From Ovis canadensis (taxonomy: Eukaryota > Chordata > Mammalia > Artiodactyla > Bovidae), in contig NC_091727.1 in NCBI RefSeq assembly GCF_042477335.2, positions 121,303,501 through 121,367,500 of the forward strand: a stretch of 64,000 nucleotides of DNA. Direction: 5' to 3'. Below the pieces are notes generated by a model. The model was not told the DNA's origin. It ran no database searches and saw only the letters and a program-made list of their open reading frames with translations. Position 1 is the first letter of the stretch; the number at the start of each line of letters is the position of its first letter. This document shows positions 23,931-34,420 of this stretch, piece after piece. The position numbers and the translations under genes were made by a program.

Positions 23931-24006
23931 CAATCCCACTTCTGGGCATGTATCCTGAGGAAACCAGAATTGAAAAAGACACATGGACCCCAATGTTCAG
24001 AGCTTA

Positions 24007-24321
24007 GATTTCTTTGAATGACTAAACTTACTCGAAAGCTCATAAGATCTTTTTGAATTAGATGCTCTGACTCTTTCTCCCAAGGCAAGAAGAACAGAGC
24101 ATGGATGGATGGATGAAAAGGAAAGTGGAAGATATATTGAGAAAAATTACTTAAAACCTGAAAATATTATCTTGTCACCTTATCCATTACAACCAGTAAA
24201 TAGCTTTTCTGTGAAGTTGTCTCAGTACTAATGAACTCTAATTTGGATTCTGGAAAGAACTGTGTGGTATGTTGATAAAAAAAAAATCGACATATAAGTC
24301 CTGAAAAGCTCACAATGAAAA
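24007..24321. other. Single-copy DNA, nothing recognised
   Basis: About 315 bases with a short ATGG run (about 24100-24116) and an A-tract near 24280. Confidence 0.5.
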
Positions 24322-24440
24322 GTGGGAGGGGACATATGTATAACTATGGCTGATTCATGTTGATGTTTGACAGAAAACAACAAAATTTTGTAAAGCAATT
24401 ATCCTTCAATTAAAAAATTAAAAGAAAAAAAGAAAAGCCA
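24322..24440 (+). mobile_element. L1 3' end, severely truncated
   Basis: 'ggctgattcatgttgatgtt', 'gacagaaaacaacaaaattt', 'taaagcaattatccttcaat' and an A-rich tail: the last ~110 bp of ruminant L1 in sense orientation. A weak 'aaaagc' repeat flanks it. Confidence 0.85.
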
Positions 24441-24547
24441 TGGTGTTGAAGAAAAGGATGATCTAGAGAGAGTGTCAAACTTCTTTTTCTCATCATAGAA
24501 CAACTTCATGGAAAGCAATTTTGTGCGTGTATGTGTGTGTGTTTGGT

Positions 24548-24722
24548 TGTTGTCGTTCTTCAGTCACTCAGTCATGTCTGACTCTTTGTGACCCCATGAC
24601 TGCTGCATGGCAGGCTTCCCTCTCTTTTACTATCTCCTGAAGCTGAAACTCATGCCCATTGAGTCAGTGATGCTGTCTAACCACATCATCCTCTGGTGCC
24701 CTCTCCTCCTCTTGCCCTCTGT
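24548..24722 (-). repeat. BovB 3'-end fragment
   Basis: 'ttgttgtcgttcttcagtca' tail, then antisense BovB C-terminal text. Preceded by a (GT)n run at about 24526-24545. Confidence 0.9.
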
Positions 24723-25344
24723 GTTTATAGACAAGGTTACTTACATTTCAGCCTTGCATTTTACCATTTTACCATTTACCATTTACATTTTACCATTACA
24801 ACAGGTTCAGCATAGATGCTTACAGAATATGCATACTGTCATGTGACAGTGATGCTTATGGAAGCCATCTTTGCTTGCCCACCTCAGCAGCTGGGGTATC
24901 ATCTCTCTTTTGGCTCTGCTCAAACTCTCTCTTCCTGTTGATCAATCCTGAGCTAGCTGTTTGGTTGGGACCTTCAGTGTGACTAAGGGCCATGTCAACC
25001 AAGAGCTACAGAATCAATCATTTTCAGATGGATTTGATTTTTTCTAATTACATTGATACTGATTACAAAGCAGTTGACTGGACCACAACAAAGTAAATCA
25101 TTTTCAGATGTAAGGCCAGCAAAATTGGCAGACATAAATGAAAAAGAATGTGACTCAGAAACTGAGATGCAGAGAGGTTAAAGTACTTGTCTATGATCAA
25201 ACAACAGCAAGTTCTTGAATGGAAGAATGTGATTAAAAGCCACTTCCGAGGACTATATTAAGTGCAGGGTTGTGATAACATTCGAGCACATTGAAAAAGA
25301 CTCAACAGCTGTTCAATAAAACAGTAGCAGTGATTCGTAAGACA
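24723..25344. other. Mostly single-copy; faint MIR trace
   Basis: A short cluster of 'accatt' repeats lies at 24768-24799. Around 25155-25215, 'aaactgagatgcagagaggt' resembles antisense MIR, but too briefly for a firm call. Confidence 0.45.
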
Positions 25345-25600
25345 ATGTCATAACATAAGTGTCAGCCCAGGCCTGACTGTTTGAGCTCCTGATCTAGTTC
25401 CACCACATATAAACTGTGAAACCTGGGCCTTGTAATTTTTTCTCTCTGTGTCTCAGTTTCCTCATCTATAAGGTAAAGATAATCATAGTACCTTCCCTCA
25501 CAGGGTTGTTATGAACCTTGAATGAATCCATATATGTAAAGCACTTGGGATACTGCTTGGCTTCTAGTAGGTATTATATATTAGTTGGTATTATGAAATT
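25345..25600 (+). repeat. MIR SINE, near full length
   Basis: Follows the MIR consensus closely: 'gtgtctcagtttcctcatct', 'ataaggtaaagataatcata', 'cctcacagggttgttatgaa', 'tatatgtaaagcacttggga', then the 3' end near 25590. Confidence 0.88.
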
Positions 25601-25820
25601 ACTGATGCTTTGGGGGAATATCCCAGTGACTTATTCAGAGGAAATAAATGTGTATGTGAAGGTTAAAGGACATCAGAACAAAGCCTGGTGATTGCCAGAG
25701 GAGAGAGGGGTTGAGGGAGGAAAGAAATAGATGAGGAAGATTAAGAGGTACAAGCTTCCAGTTGCAAAATAAATGTGGAACAGGTATGACATATACAGTG
25801 TGGAGAATATAGTCAATAGT

Positions 25821-26037
25821 GAAGTGAAGATGTTCAGTCGTGTCCGACTCTTTGCGACCCCACGGACTGTAGCCTACCAGGCTTGTCAGTCCATGGGATT
25901 TTCCAGGCAAGAATACTGGAGTGGGTTGCCATTTCCTTCTCCAGGGGATCTTCCCAACCCAGGGATCAAACCTGGGTCTCCTGCATTGGAAGCAGATGCT
26001 TTACCCACTGAGCCACCAGGGAAGACCATGTTCTTTT
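25821..26037 (-). repeat. Bov-tA SINE
   Basis: Antisense Bov-tA with a 15-bp target duplication, one mismatch: aatatagtcaatagt (25806-25820) and aatatagtcaatggt (26038-26052). Confidence 0.94.
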
Positions 26038-26070
26038 AATATAGTCAATGGTTATGCTATATCTTTGCAT

Positions 26071-26287
26071 ACTAGGTCACTCAGTCATGTCTGACTCTTT
26101 AAACCCATAGACTGTAGCCTACCAGGCTCCTCTGTCCATGGGATTCTCCAGGCAAGAATACTGGAGTGGGTTGCCATTTCCTCCTCCAGGGGATTTTCCT
26201 GACCAAGGGATTAAACCTCCCTCTCTTGCATCTCCTTCATTAGCAGGCAAGTTCTTTACCACTAGCACCACCTGGGAAACCCATGTA
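26071..26287 (-). repeat. Bov-tA SINE
   Basis: Antisense Bov-tA with a 12-bp duplication, one mismatch: atatctttgcat (26059-26070) and atatctttggat (26288-26299). Lies only about 20 bp after the preceding SINE's right duplication. Confidence 0.92.
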
Positions 26288-26360
26288 ATATCTTTGGATG
26301 CTGACATCTTTGGATGGCGATCAATTTGAAATGTATAGAACTGTGGAATCACTATGTTGA

Positions 26361-29142
26361 GTAATTGGAAGTGGACAAATAGGAGATGACGAGTGAACAT
26401 TGACATTCTAGGAATCAGTGAACTAAGATGGACTGGAATGGGTGAATTTAACTCAGATGACCATTATATCTACTACTCTGGGCAGGAACCCCTTAGAAGA
26501 AATGGAGTAGGCATCATACTCAACAAAAGAGTCCAAAATGCAGTACTTGGATGTAATCTCATAAACGAAAGAATGACCTCTGATTGTTTCCAAGGCAAAC
26601 CATTCAATATCACGGTAAACCAAGTCTATGCCCCGACCAGTAACGCTGAAGAAGCTGAAGTTTAACAGTTCTATGAAGACCTACAAGGCTTTCTAGAACT
26701 AACACCCAAAAAAGATATCCTTTTCATTATAGGGGACTGGAATGCAAAAGTAGGAAGTCAAGAAACACCTGAGGTAACAGGTAAATTTGGCATTGGAATA
26801 CAGAATAAAGCAGGGCAAAGGCTAATAGAGTTTTGCCAAGAGAACTCACTGGTCATAACAAACACCCTCTTCCAACAACACAAGAGAAGACTCTACACAC
26901 GTTCATCACCAGACGGTCAACACCGAAATCAGATTGATTATATTCTTTGTAGCCAAAGATGGAGAAGCTCTATACAGTCAGCAAAAACAAGACCAGGAGC
27001 TGACTGTGGCTCAGATCATGAACTCCTTATTGCCAAATTCAGACTTAAATTGAAGAAAGTGGAGAAAACCACTAGACTATTTAGGTATGACCTAAATCAA
27101 ATCACTTATGACTATATGGTTGAAGTGAGAAATAGATTTAAGGGACCAGACCTGATAGAGTGCCTGATGAACTATGGACAGAGGCTCATGACACTGTACA
27201 GGAAACAGGAATCAAGACCATTCCCAAGAAAAAGAAATGCAAAGAAAAAAAAAAAGCAAAATGGCTGTCTGAGGAGGCCTTACAAATAGCTGTGAAAAGA
27301 AGGGAAGTGAAAAGCAAAGGAGAGAAGGAAAGATCTACCCATTTGAATGCAGAGTTCCAAAGAATAGCAAGGAGAGATAAGAAAGCCTTCCTCGGTGATC
27401 AATGCAAAGAAATAGAGGAAAACAATAGAATGGGAAAGACTAGAGATCTCTTCAAGAAAATGAGATACCAAGAGAACATTTCATGCAAAAATGGGCTCAA
27501 TAAAGGAAAGAAATGGTATGGATCTAACAGAAGCAGAAGATATTAAGAAGAGTTGGCAAGAATACACAGAAGAATTGTACAAAAAAGATCTTCAGGACCC
27601 AGACAATCACATGCTGTGATCACTCACCTAGAGCCAGACATCCTGGAACATGAAGTCAAATGGGCCTTAGAAAGCATCACTACGAACAAAGCTAGTGGAG
27701 GTGATGAATTCCAGTTGAGCTATTTCAAATCCTGAAAGATGATGCTGTGAAAGTGTTGCACTCAATATGCCAGCAAATTTGGAAAACTCAGAGGTGGCCA
27801 CAAGACTGGAAAAGGTCAATTTTCATTTCAATTCCAAAGAAAGGCAATGCCAAAGAATGCTCAAACTACCGCACAATTGCACTCATCTCACACACTAGTA
27901 AAATAATGCTTAAAATTCTCCTAGCCAGGCTTCAGCAATACGTGAACCGTGAACTTCCAGATGTTCAAGCTGGTTTTAGAAAAGGCAGAGGAACCAGAGA
28001 TCAAATTTCCAACATCTGCTGGATCATTGAAAAAGCAAGAGAGTTCCAGAAAAACATCTATTTCTGCTTTATTGACTATGCCAAAGCCTTTCACTGTGTG
28101 GATCACAATAAACTGTGGAAAATTCTGAAAGAGATGGGAATACCAGACCACCTGACCTGCCTCTTGAGAAACCTGTATGCTGGTCAAGAAGCAAGAGTCA
28201 GAACTGGACATGGAACAACAGACTGGTTCCAAATAGGAAAAGGAGTACGTCAAGGCTGTATATTGTCACCCTGCTTATTTAACTTATATACAGAGTATAT
28301 CATGAGAAACACTGGGCTGGAGGAAGCACAAGCTGGATTCAAGATCGCCAGGAGAAATATCAATAACCTCAGATATGCAGATGATACCACTCTTATGGCA
28401 GAAAGTGAAGAACTAAAGAGTCTCTTGATGAAAGTGAAAGAAGAGAGTGAAAAAATTGGCTTAAAGCTCAACATTCAGAAAACGAAGATCATGGCATCTG
28501 GTCCCATCACTTCATGGGAAATAGATGGGGAAACAGTGTCAGACTTTATTTTTCTGGGCTCCAAAATCACTGCAGATGGTGATTGCAGCCATGAAATTAA
28601 AAGACGCTTATTCCTTGGAAGAAAAGTTTTGACCAGCCTAGACAGCATATTGAAAAATAGAGACATTGCTTTGTCAACAAAGTTCCATCTAGTCAAGGCT
28701 ATGGTTTTTCCTATGGTCATGTATGGATATGAGAGTTGGACTATAAAGAAAGGTGAGCACCCTTCAAAGAAATGATGCTTTTGAATTGTGATGTTGGAGA
28801 AGACTCTTGAGATTCCCTTGAACTGCAAGGAGATTCAACCAGTCCATCCTAAAGGAGATCAGTCCTGGGTGTTCATTGGAAGGACTGATGTTGAAGCTGA
28901 AACTCCAATACTTTGGCCACCTGATACAAAGTGTTGACTCATTTGAAAAGACCCTGATGCTGGGAAAGATTGAGTGCAGGAGGAGGAGGGGACGACAGAG
29001 GATGAGATGATTGGATGGCATCACCGACTCAATGGACATGGGTTTGCGTGAACTCCAGGAGTTGGTGTGCAGGGAGGCCTGGCGTGCTGTGGTTCATGTG
29101 GTTGCAAAGAGTTGGACATGACTGAGTGACTGAATGGAACTG
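26361..29142 (+). mobile_element. BovB LINE, 2.8 kb, sense
   Basis: Starts in the endonuclease N-terminal region ('aattggaagtggacaaatag') and ends at the BovB tail near 29140. The 7-bp duplication atgttga (26354-26360 and 29143-29149) flanks it, so it entered the old L1. Several frameshifts and stops. Confidence 0.94.
26393..28775 (+). pseudogene. BovB endonuclease/reverse transcriptase remnant
   Basis: Endonuclease pieces: MNIDILGISELRWTG (26393), GKPFNITVNQVYAPTSN, GDWNAKVGSQE, CGSDHELLIAKF. The 342-codon frame 27747-28775 holds the RT: PKKGNAKECSNYRTIALIS, FRKGRGTRDQ, motif A FIDYAKAFHCVD and motif C YADDTTLMAESEE. In motif A the usual AFD reads AFH, a change at a strongly conserved aspartate. 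Frames before 27747 are broken by indels (near 27250, 27480, 27620). Confidence 0.88.
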
Positions 29143-29202
29143 ATGTTGAACAACAGGAACTAACAGTGTTATAGGTCAATTATACTTCAAAAACTAACAA
29201 AC
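29143..29202 (+). mobile_element. Old L1 3' end, part 2
   Basis: 'ctaacagtgttataggtcaa' and 'ttatacttcaaaaac' continue the L1 interrupted at 26360 and form its 3' end. Confidence 0.65.
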
Positions 29203-29800
29203 AGACCCATAGAAAAATGATCAGATTTGTGGTTACCAGAGGTGAAGTCTGGAAGGAGGGAACGGAATTGGATGAAAGCAATCAAAAGCTACAAACTCCC
29301 AGGTATAGTAAGTACTAGAGATGTAATGCACAACATGATAAACATAATTAACACTGTGCTTAGTCATTCAGTCGTTGTCTGACTCTCTGACCCCATAGAC
29401 TGTAGCCTGCTAGGCTCCTCTGTCCATGGGGATTCTCCAGGCAAGAATACTGGAGTAGGTTTCCATGCCCTCCTCTAAGGAATCTTCGCAACCCAGGGAT
29501 GGAACCCACGTCTCCCGCATTGTGGACAGATTCTTTACCAACTAAGCCACCAGGGAAGCCCATAATTAACACTGCTGTATGTTATATATGAAAGTTGTTA
29601 AGAGAGCGAATCATAAGAGTTCTCATCACAAGGAAAAGTATTTTTTCTGTTTTTTAAAATTTTGTATCTATGAGATGATGAATGTTTATTAAACTTATTG
29701 TGATAATCATTTCATATGTAAGTCAAATCATTATGCTGTATACCTTCAACTTACACAGTGCTGTATGTCCATTATATCTCAATAAAACTGGAAGAAAAAA
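29203..29800 (+). mobile_element. Older L1 3' UTR (L1MA/L1MB-like)
   Basis: 'gtggttaccagaggtgaagt', 'gtaagtcaaatcattatgct', 'cacagtgctgtatgtccatt' and 'tctcaataaaactggaagaa' match old eutherian L1 3' ends. One Bov-tA lies inside. Confidence 0.82.
29357..29560 (-). repeat. Bov-tA SINE
   Basis: Antisense Bov-tA with a perfect 14-bp duplication cataattaacactg (29343-29356 and 29561-29574). Confidence 0.95.
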
Positions 29801-31151
29801 CCCACAAATGCTGTAATCATCTAAGAACTGGGATAATCACTTATTCACTTGTTAAACATCCAAGGAAACCATGGGTTCTTTATATGCTTTAGTAAATTTC
29901 AATAGAAATGTGTCTGAAAGATGTAATGTGATTCAGAGACTTCCTTTTTAATAATGTGATTATAATGTACTTGTGCATATATTTTATAATATGTTAAGAA
30001 GAAATTAAAATGAGAAGGGAGATATAAAATAATTAATATAACTAGCAATTGAAACTAAAAATTAAGGCAACAATAAAATACCATTACTCTCTTATCATTA
30101 GCCACTAAAAAATATCTAGGTGTTGGCAAATATGTTTGGAAATACTGTTCTAATACATGACTTCTACTTAGAGAGTTAACTTGAAACAATATTCCAGGAA
30201 AAGAATGTTTATTAAAATATAGAAAAATTAATTTTCCCTTTGACATCATAATCCCAATCCTAGAAAGATATCTTAGGTAAACAAAGATGTCATCAAAATT
30301 AATATCTATGCATATAAATTTTATTATATATTTAAATTAGAAATTACAAGTAAACTACAATTTAAACAACTGAACTGTTAAGTAATGATAAACCCATACA
30401 AATACATATTATGTGGGCATTAGAAGTCAAGTTTAAAAAAAATAGCATGGGAAGTGCTCACAATGTAACATTAAATAAAAAAAGATAAAGAGATCTGTAT
30501 ACGGGAAGTGCTCACAATGTAACATTAAATAAATAAAGATAAAGAGATCTATATGCATAGAATAGCAGAGATTATATTTAGTTGTGTGTAGTAGGACATG
30601 GACTAGAGTAGGATATTCAAATAGCAGTTTTATTTTAACATATAACCAAAAACATATGGAAATAGGATCTCCAAACCTTGTGCATTATGTCTACAATGTC
30701 ATCAGTTTCCCAGGTTTCTTCTTCTATCTTTCCATTATACCATATTTAGCTTGTGGATTTTGTCCTCATATTTGTCACCTCATGGTCACAAAGTGGCTCT
30801 CCACATTCATGCTCACAAGCATGCTCCATGCCAGAAAAAGAAAAAGGAAATAGCAAGGGGAACCTCGTACTGCCTATATCAAGCAAGCAAATGCTACCAG
30901 AACCTTCAGCAAACTTTTCCTTACATTTCATTCATCGAGATTGTCATCTGGTTACTCTTAACTTAAAGCAACACTGGAAAACATGGGTTTTTAGCTGGAA
31001 ACATTACTATACAGGACAGTATTGGATTTCTTTAGTAAGGAAGATGGAGAAAATACATATTGAACTACCAGTAGGATGTGTTATATCTATTCTAATATAG
31101 TAAAATAATAATAATAATAACACTAGCAGTCACCCCCTTATTCTCTTGCCC
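29801..31151. other. AT-rich DNA, perhaps very old L1; 54-bp tandem duplication
   Basis: Very AT-rich. The part around 30250-30580 resembles the 3' UTR of ancient L1, but I cannot fix limits. It contains the tandem duplication listed separately and an (AAT)n run near 31106-31121. The open stretch 30753-31100 has no domain I recognise. Confidence 0.4.
30449..30556 (+). repeat. 54-bp tandem duplication (two copies)
   Basis: The unit beginning 'gggaagtgctcacaatgtaa' starts at 30449 and again at 30503, period 54. The copies differ at only a few bases, so the duplication is fairly recent. Confidence 0.9.
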
Positions 31152-31163
31152 ACACAAAAGAGA

Positions 31164-31365
31164 AAATGAAAGTGAAAGTCACTCAGTCATGTCTGACTCT
31201 TTGCGACCCCATGGACATGGAATTCTCCAGGCCAGAATAGTGGAGTGGGTAGCCTTTCCTTTCTCCAGGGGATCTTCCTAACCCAGGGATCGAACCCAGG
31301 TCTCATGCATTTCAGGCAGATTCTTTACCAGCTGAGCCACCAGGGAAACACAGGAATACTGGCAT
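31164..31365 (-). repeat. Bov-tA SINE, left arm of inverted pair
   Basis: Antisense Bov-tA: 'aagtgaaagtcactcagtca' end at the left, 'ctgagccaccagggaaacac' head at about 31335-31352, then a stretch like the dimer linker seen near 23345. See the inverted-pair finding. Confidence 0.92.
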
Positions 31366-31565
31366 GGGTAGCTTCGCTGGTGGCTCAGATGGTAAAGAAC
31401 CGCCTGCAATGCAGGAGATCTGGGTTCAATCAATGGGTTGGGAAGACTCCCCTGGAGAAGGGAAAGGCTACACAGTAGAGTATTCTGACCTAGTGAATTC
31501 CATGGACAGAGAAGCCTGGCAGGGTACAGTACATGGGGTCACAAAGAGTGGGACACGACTGTGTA
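31366..31565 (+). repeat. Bov-tA SINE, right arm of inverted pair
   Basis: Sense Bov-tA from 'gggtagcttcgctggtggct' to 'gggacacgactgtgta'. A 12-bp duplication, one mismatch, flanks the pair as a unit: acacaaaagaga (31152-31163) and acacagaagaga (31566-31577). Confidence 0.92.
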
Positions 31566-31577
31566 ACACAGAAGAGA

Positions 31578-31836
31578 GACACACTATATACCAAAATGTT
31601 TACAATGTTTGTATTTTAGTGGTAGGATTCCAGGTGTTTTTAAACTTAGTTTATAATTTTCTGTATTCCACAAATTGGCTATAGTGAACACATATTACTC
31701 TTGAAATCAGATAAACAGCAATCCTTAAACAAAAGTTTACAGGCATTTCATTGCTGCAATGGTTATAACAGACCTTGCAAAAAAAAAAAAAACAACACAT
31801 AAGTATTCACGAATAGAGAGCTGGTTAAATAAATTA
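31578..31836 (+). mobile_element. Probable ancient L1 3' region, part 1
   Basis: 'tattcacgaatagagagctg' followed by 'gttaaataaatta' looks like the end region of very old L1. The matching continuation is at 34154 ('ctatggtatgttcattcaat'). Confidence 0.55.
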
Positions 31837-34153
31837 GTTCTAGAAGATCTTGTAGGTCTTCATAGAACAGTTCAACTTCAGCTTTTTCAGCATTATTGGT
31901 TGGGGAATAGAGTTGGATTACTGTGATATTGAATGGTTTGCCTTGGAAACAAACAGAGATCATTCTCTCATTTTTGAGATTGCATCCAAGTACTACATTT
32001 TGGACTCTTTTGTTGACTATGATGGCTACTCCATTTCTTCTGAGCGATCTTACCTACAATAGTAGATATAATGATCATCTGAGTTAAATTCACCCATTCC
32101 AGTCCATTTTAGTTTGCTGATTTTAAAATGTCAACATTCACTCTTGCCATCTCTTGTTTGACCACTTTTAATTTGCCTTGATTCACGGACCTAACATTCC
32201 AGGTTCCTATGCAATATTGCTCTTTACAGCATCAGACTTTACTTCCATCACCAGTCACATCCACGACTGGGTGTTGTTTTTGCTTTGGCTCTGTCTCTTC
32301 ATTCTTTCTGGAGTTATTTCTCCACTGACCTCCAGTGGGCACCTACCGACCTGGGCAGTTCATTTTTCCTGTCCTATCTTTTTGCCTTTTCATACTGTTC
32401 ATGGGGTTCTGAACACAAAAATACTGAAGTGGTTTGCCATTCCCTTCTCCAGTGGACCACGGTTTGTCAGAACTCTCCACCATGACCTGTCCATCTTGGG
32501 TGGCCCTACATGGTGTGGCTCATAGTTTCACTGAGTTAGACAAGGCTATGTGATCAGATTGGTTAGTTTTCTGTGATTGTGGTTTTCAGCTTGTCTGCTC
32601 TCTCATGGGGAAGTAAAAGAGGCTTACAGAAGCTTCCTGAAGGGGAAACTGGGTTTTATTCTGATGGGTGGGGGCCATGCTCAGTAAATCTTTACAAAGC
32701 TAGTGAAGGTGGTGGAATTCCAGTTGAGCTATTTCAGTCCTAAGAGATAATGCTGTGAAAGTGCTGGCCTCAATATGAAAGCAAGTTTGGAAAACTCAGC
32801 TGTGACCATAGGCCTGGAAAAGGTCAGTTTTCATTCCAATCCCAAAGAAAGGCAATGCCAAAGAATGCTCAAACTACCGCGCAATTGCCTTCATCTCACA
32901 CACTGGCAAAGTAATGCTCAAAATTCTTCAAGCCAGGCCTCAGCAGTACATGAACCATGAACTTCCAGATGTTCAAGCTGGATTTGAAAAGGCAGAGTAA
33001 CCAGAGATCAAATTTCCAACATCCGTGCGTGGATCATCAAAAAAGCAAGAGAGTTCCAGAAAAACATCTATTTCTGCTTTACTGATTATGCCAAAGCCTT
33101 TAACTGTGTGGATCACAACAAACTGTGGCAAATTCTTAAAGAGATGGGAGTGCCAGACCAGCTGACCTGCCTCCTGAGAAATCTGTATGCAGGTCAAGAA
33201 GCAACAGTTAGAACTGGACATGAAACAACAGAGTGGTTCCAAATTGGGAAAGGAGTACATCAAGGCTGTATATTTCACCCTGCTTATTTAACTTATATGC
33301 AGAGTACATCATGAGAAACGCTGGGCTGGAGGAAGCACAAACTGGAATCAAGATTGTTTGGGGAAATATCAACAGCCTCAGATATGCAGATGACACCACC
33401 CTTATGGTAGAAAGTGAAGAACTAAAGAGCTGCTTGATGAAAGTGAAATAAGAGTGAATTAGTTGGCTTAAAGCTCAACATTCAGAAAACTAAAGTCATG
33501 GCATCTGGTCCCATCACTTCATGGCAAATAGATGGTGAAACAGTGAGAGACTTTATTTTGGTGGGGGGGGGGGCTCAAAAGTCACTGCAGATAGTGACTG
33601 CAGCCATGAAATTAAGACATTTGCTCCTTGGAAGAAAAGTTATGACCAAACTATACAGCTTATTGAAAAGCAGAGACATTACTTTGCCAAAAAGGTCCAT
33701 CTAGTCAAAGCTATGGTTTTTCCACTAGTCATGTATGGATGTGAGAGTTTGACTATAAAGAAAACTGAGCACCGAAGAATCGATGCTTTTGAACTCTGGT
33801 GTTGGAGAAGACTCTTGAGAGTCCCTTGGACAGCAAGGAGAACCAACCAGTCCACCCTAAAGGAAATAAGTCCTGAATATTCATTGGAAGGCCTGATGTT
33901 GAAGCTGAAAGTCCAATACTTTGGCCACCTGATGCGAAGAGGTGACTCATTTGAAAAGACCCTGATGCTGGGAAAGATTGAAGGCGGGAGGAGAAGGCGA
34001 CAACAGAGAATGAGATGGTTGGATGGCATTACCAACTCAATGGATATGAGTTTGAGTACACTCTGGTGTTGGTGATGGACAGGGAGGCCTGACATGCTGC
34101 AGTCCATGGGGTTACAAAGAGTCAGATACAACTGAGCAACTGAATAAACTGAC
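31837..34153 (+). mobile_element. BovB LINE with inverted 5' part
   Basis: 31837-32693 is antisense BovB (endonuclease N-terminal text and 5' UTR); 32694-34153 is sense BovB from the RT region to the 3' tail. An 11-bp flanking repeat with two mismatches (taaataaatta 31826-31836, taagtaaacta 34154-34164) supports one insertion. The sense part includes a broken RT (NHKLW-type motif A text near 33090; YADDTTLMVESEE near 33390) and a G-run near 33562. The 5' UTR at the inner junction (32560-32693) differs from the one at 17313-17570. Confidence 0.88.
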
Positions 34154-34420
34154 TAAGTAAACTATGGTATGTTCATTCAATGTGACATTATAAAAGCTTA
34201 AAAAACAAAGTACATGTAAATGTACTGACATATAAAATCTTCACATGAAGTGAAATAAAGCAAGTTTCAGAACACCATGGTCCTATTTATTCTCTTAAAA
34301 TATAGAGAAATTTGGACAAGACAGATATAAGCATTGAAGGAGATCTGCAAGATTATTTTCAAAACTATTATCAGTTTTCTTGGGGGAGCAACATTGAGGG
34401 AAGGGAGTGTTCTTTCTTTT
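34154..34420 (+). mobile_element. Probable ancient L1 3' region, part 2
   Basis: Continues the element split by the BovB: 'gtgaaataaagcaagtttca', 'gaagtgaaataaagc', 'gcattgaaggagatctgcaa'. Limits uncertain. Confidence 0.5.

Larger units (their letters stand above)
22160..23999 (-). mobile_element. L1 LINE with inverted 5' part (twin priming)
   Basis: Left part 22160-22850 is antisense L1 3' UTR and ORF2 end ('catacctcaacatgaatcag', 'ccattcatctgtcaatggac'). Right part 22851-23999 is sense L1 ORF2, from 'agaagaaaacataggcagaa' to 'ggaccccaatgttca'. In the L1 sequence the outer end of the inverted part (…caatgttca) lies only about 35 bases before the start of the non-inverted part, the hallmark of twin priming. 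The 7-bp repeat gagctta flanks the whole (22153-22159 and 24000-24006). Three Bov-tA SINEs later entered it. Confidence 0.85.
25640..26360 (+). mobile_element. Old L1 3' region, part 1, carrying two SINEs
   Basis: 'cctggtgattgccagaggag', 'ttaagaggtacaagcttcca' and 'gaatatagtcaatagt' are typical of older mammalian L1 3' UTRs. Two Bov-tA insertions lie inside, and the BovB at 26361 splits it. The remaining end is at 29143-29202. Confidence 0.75.
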
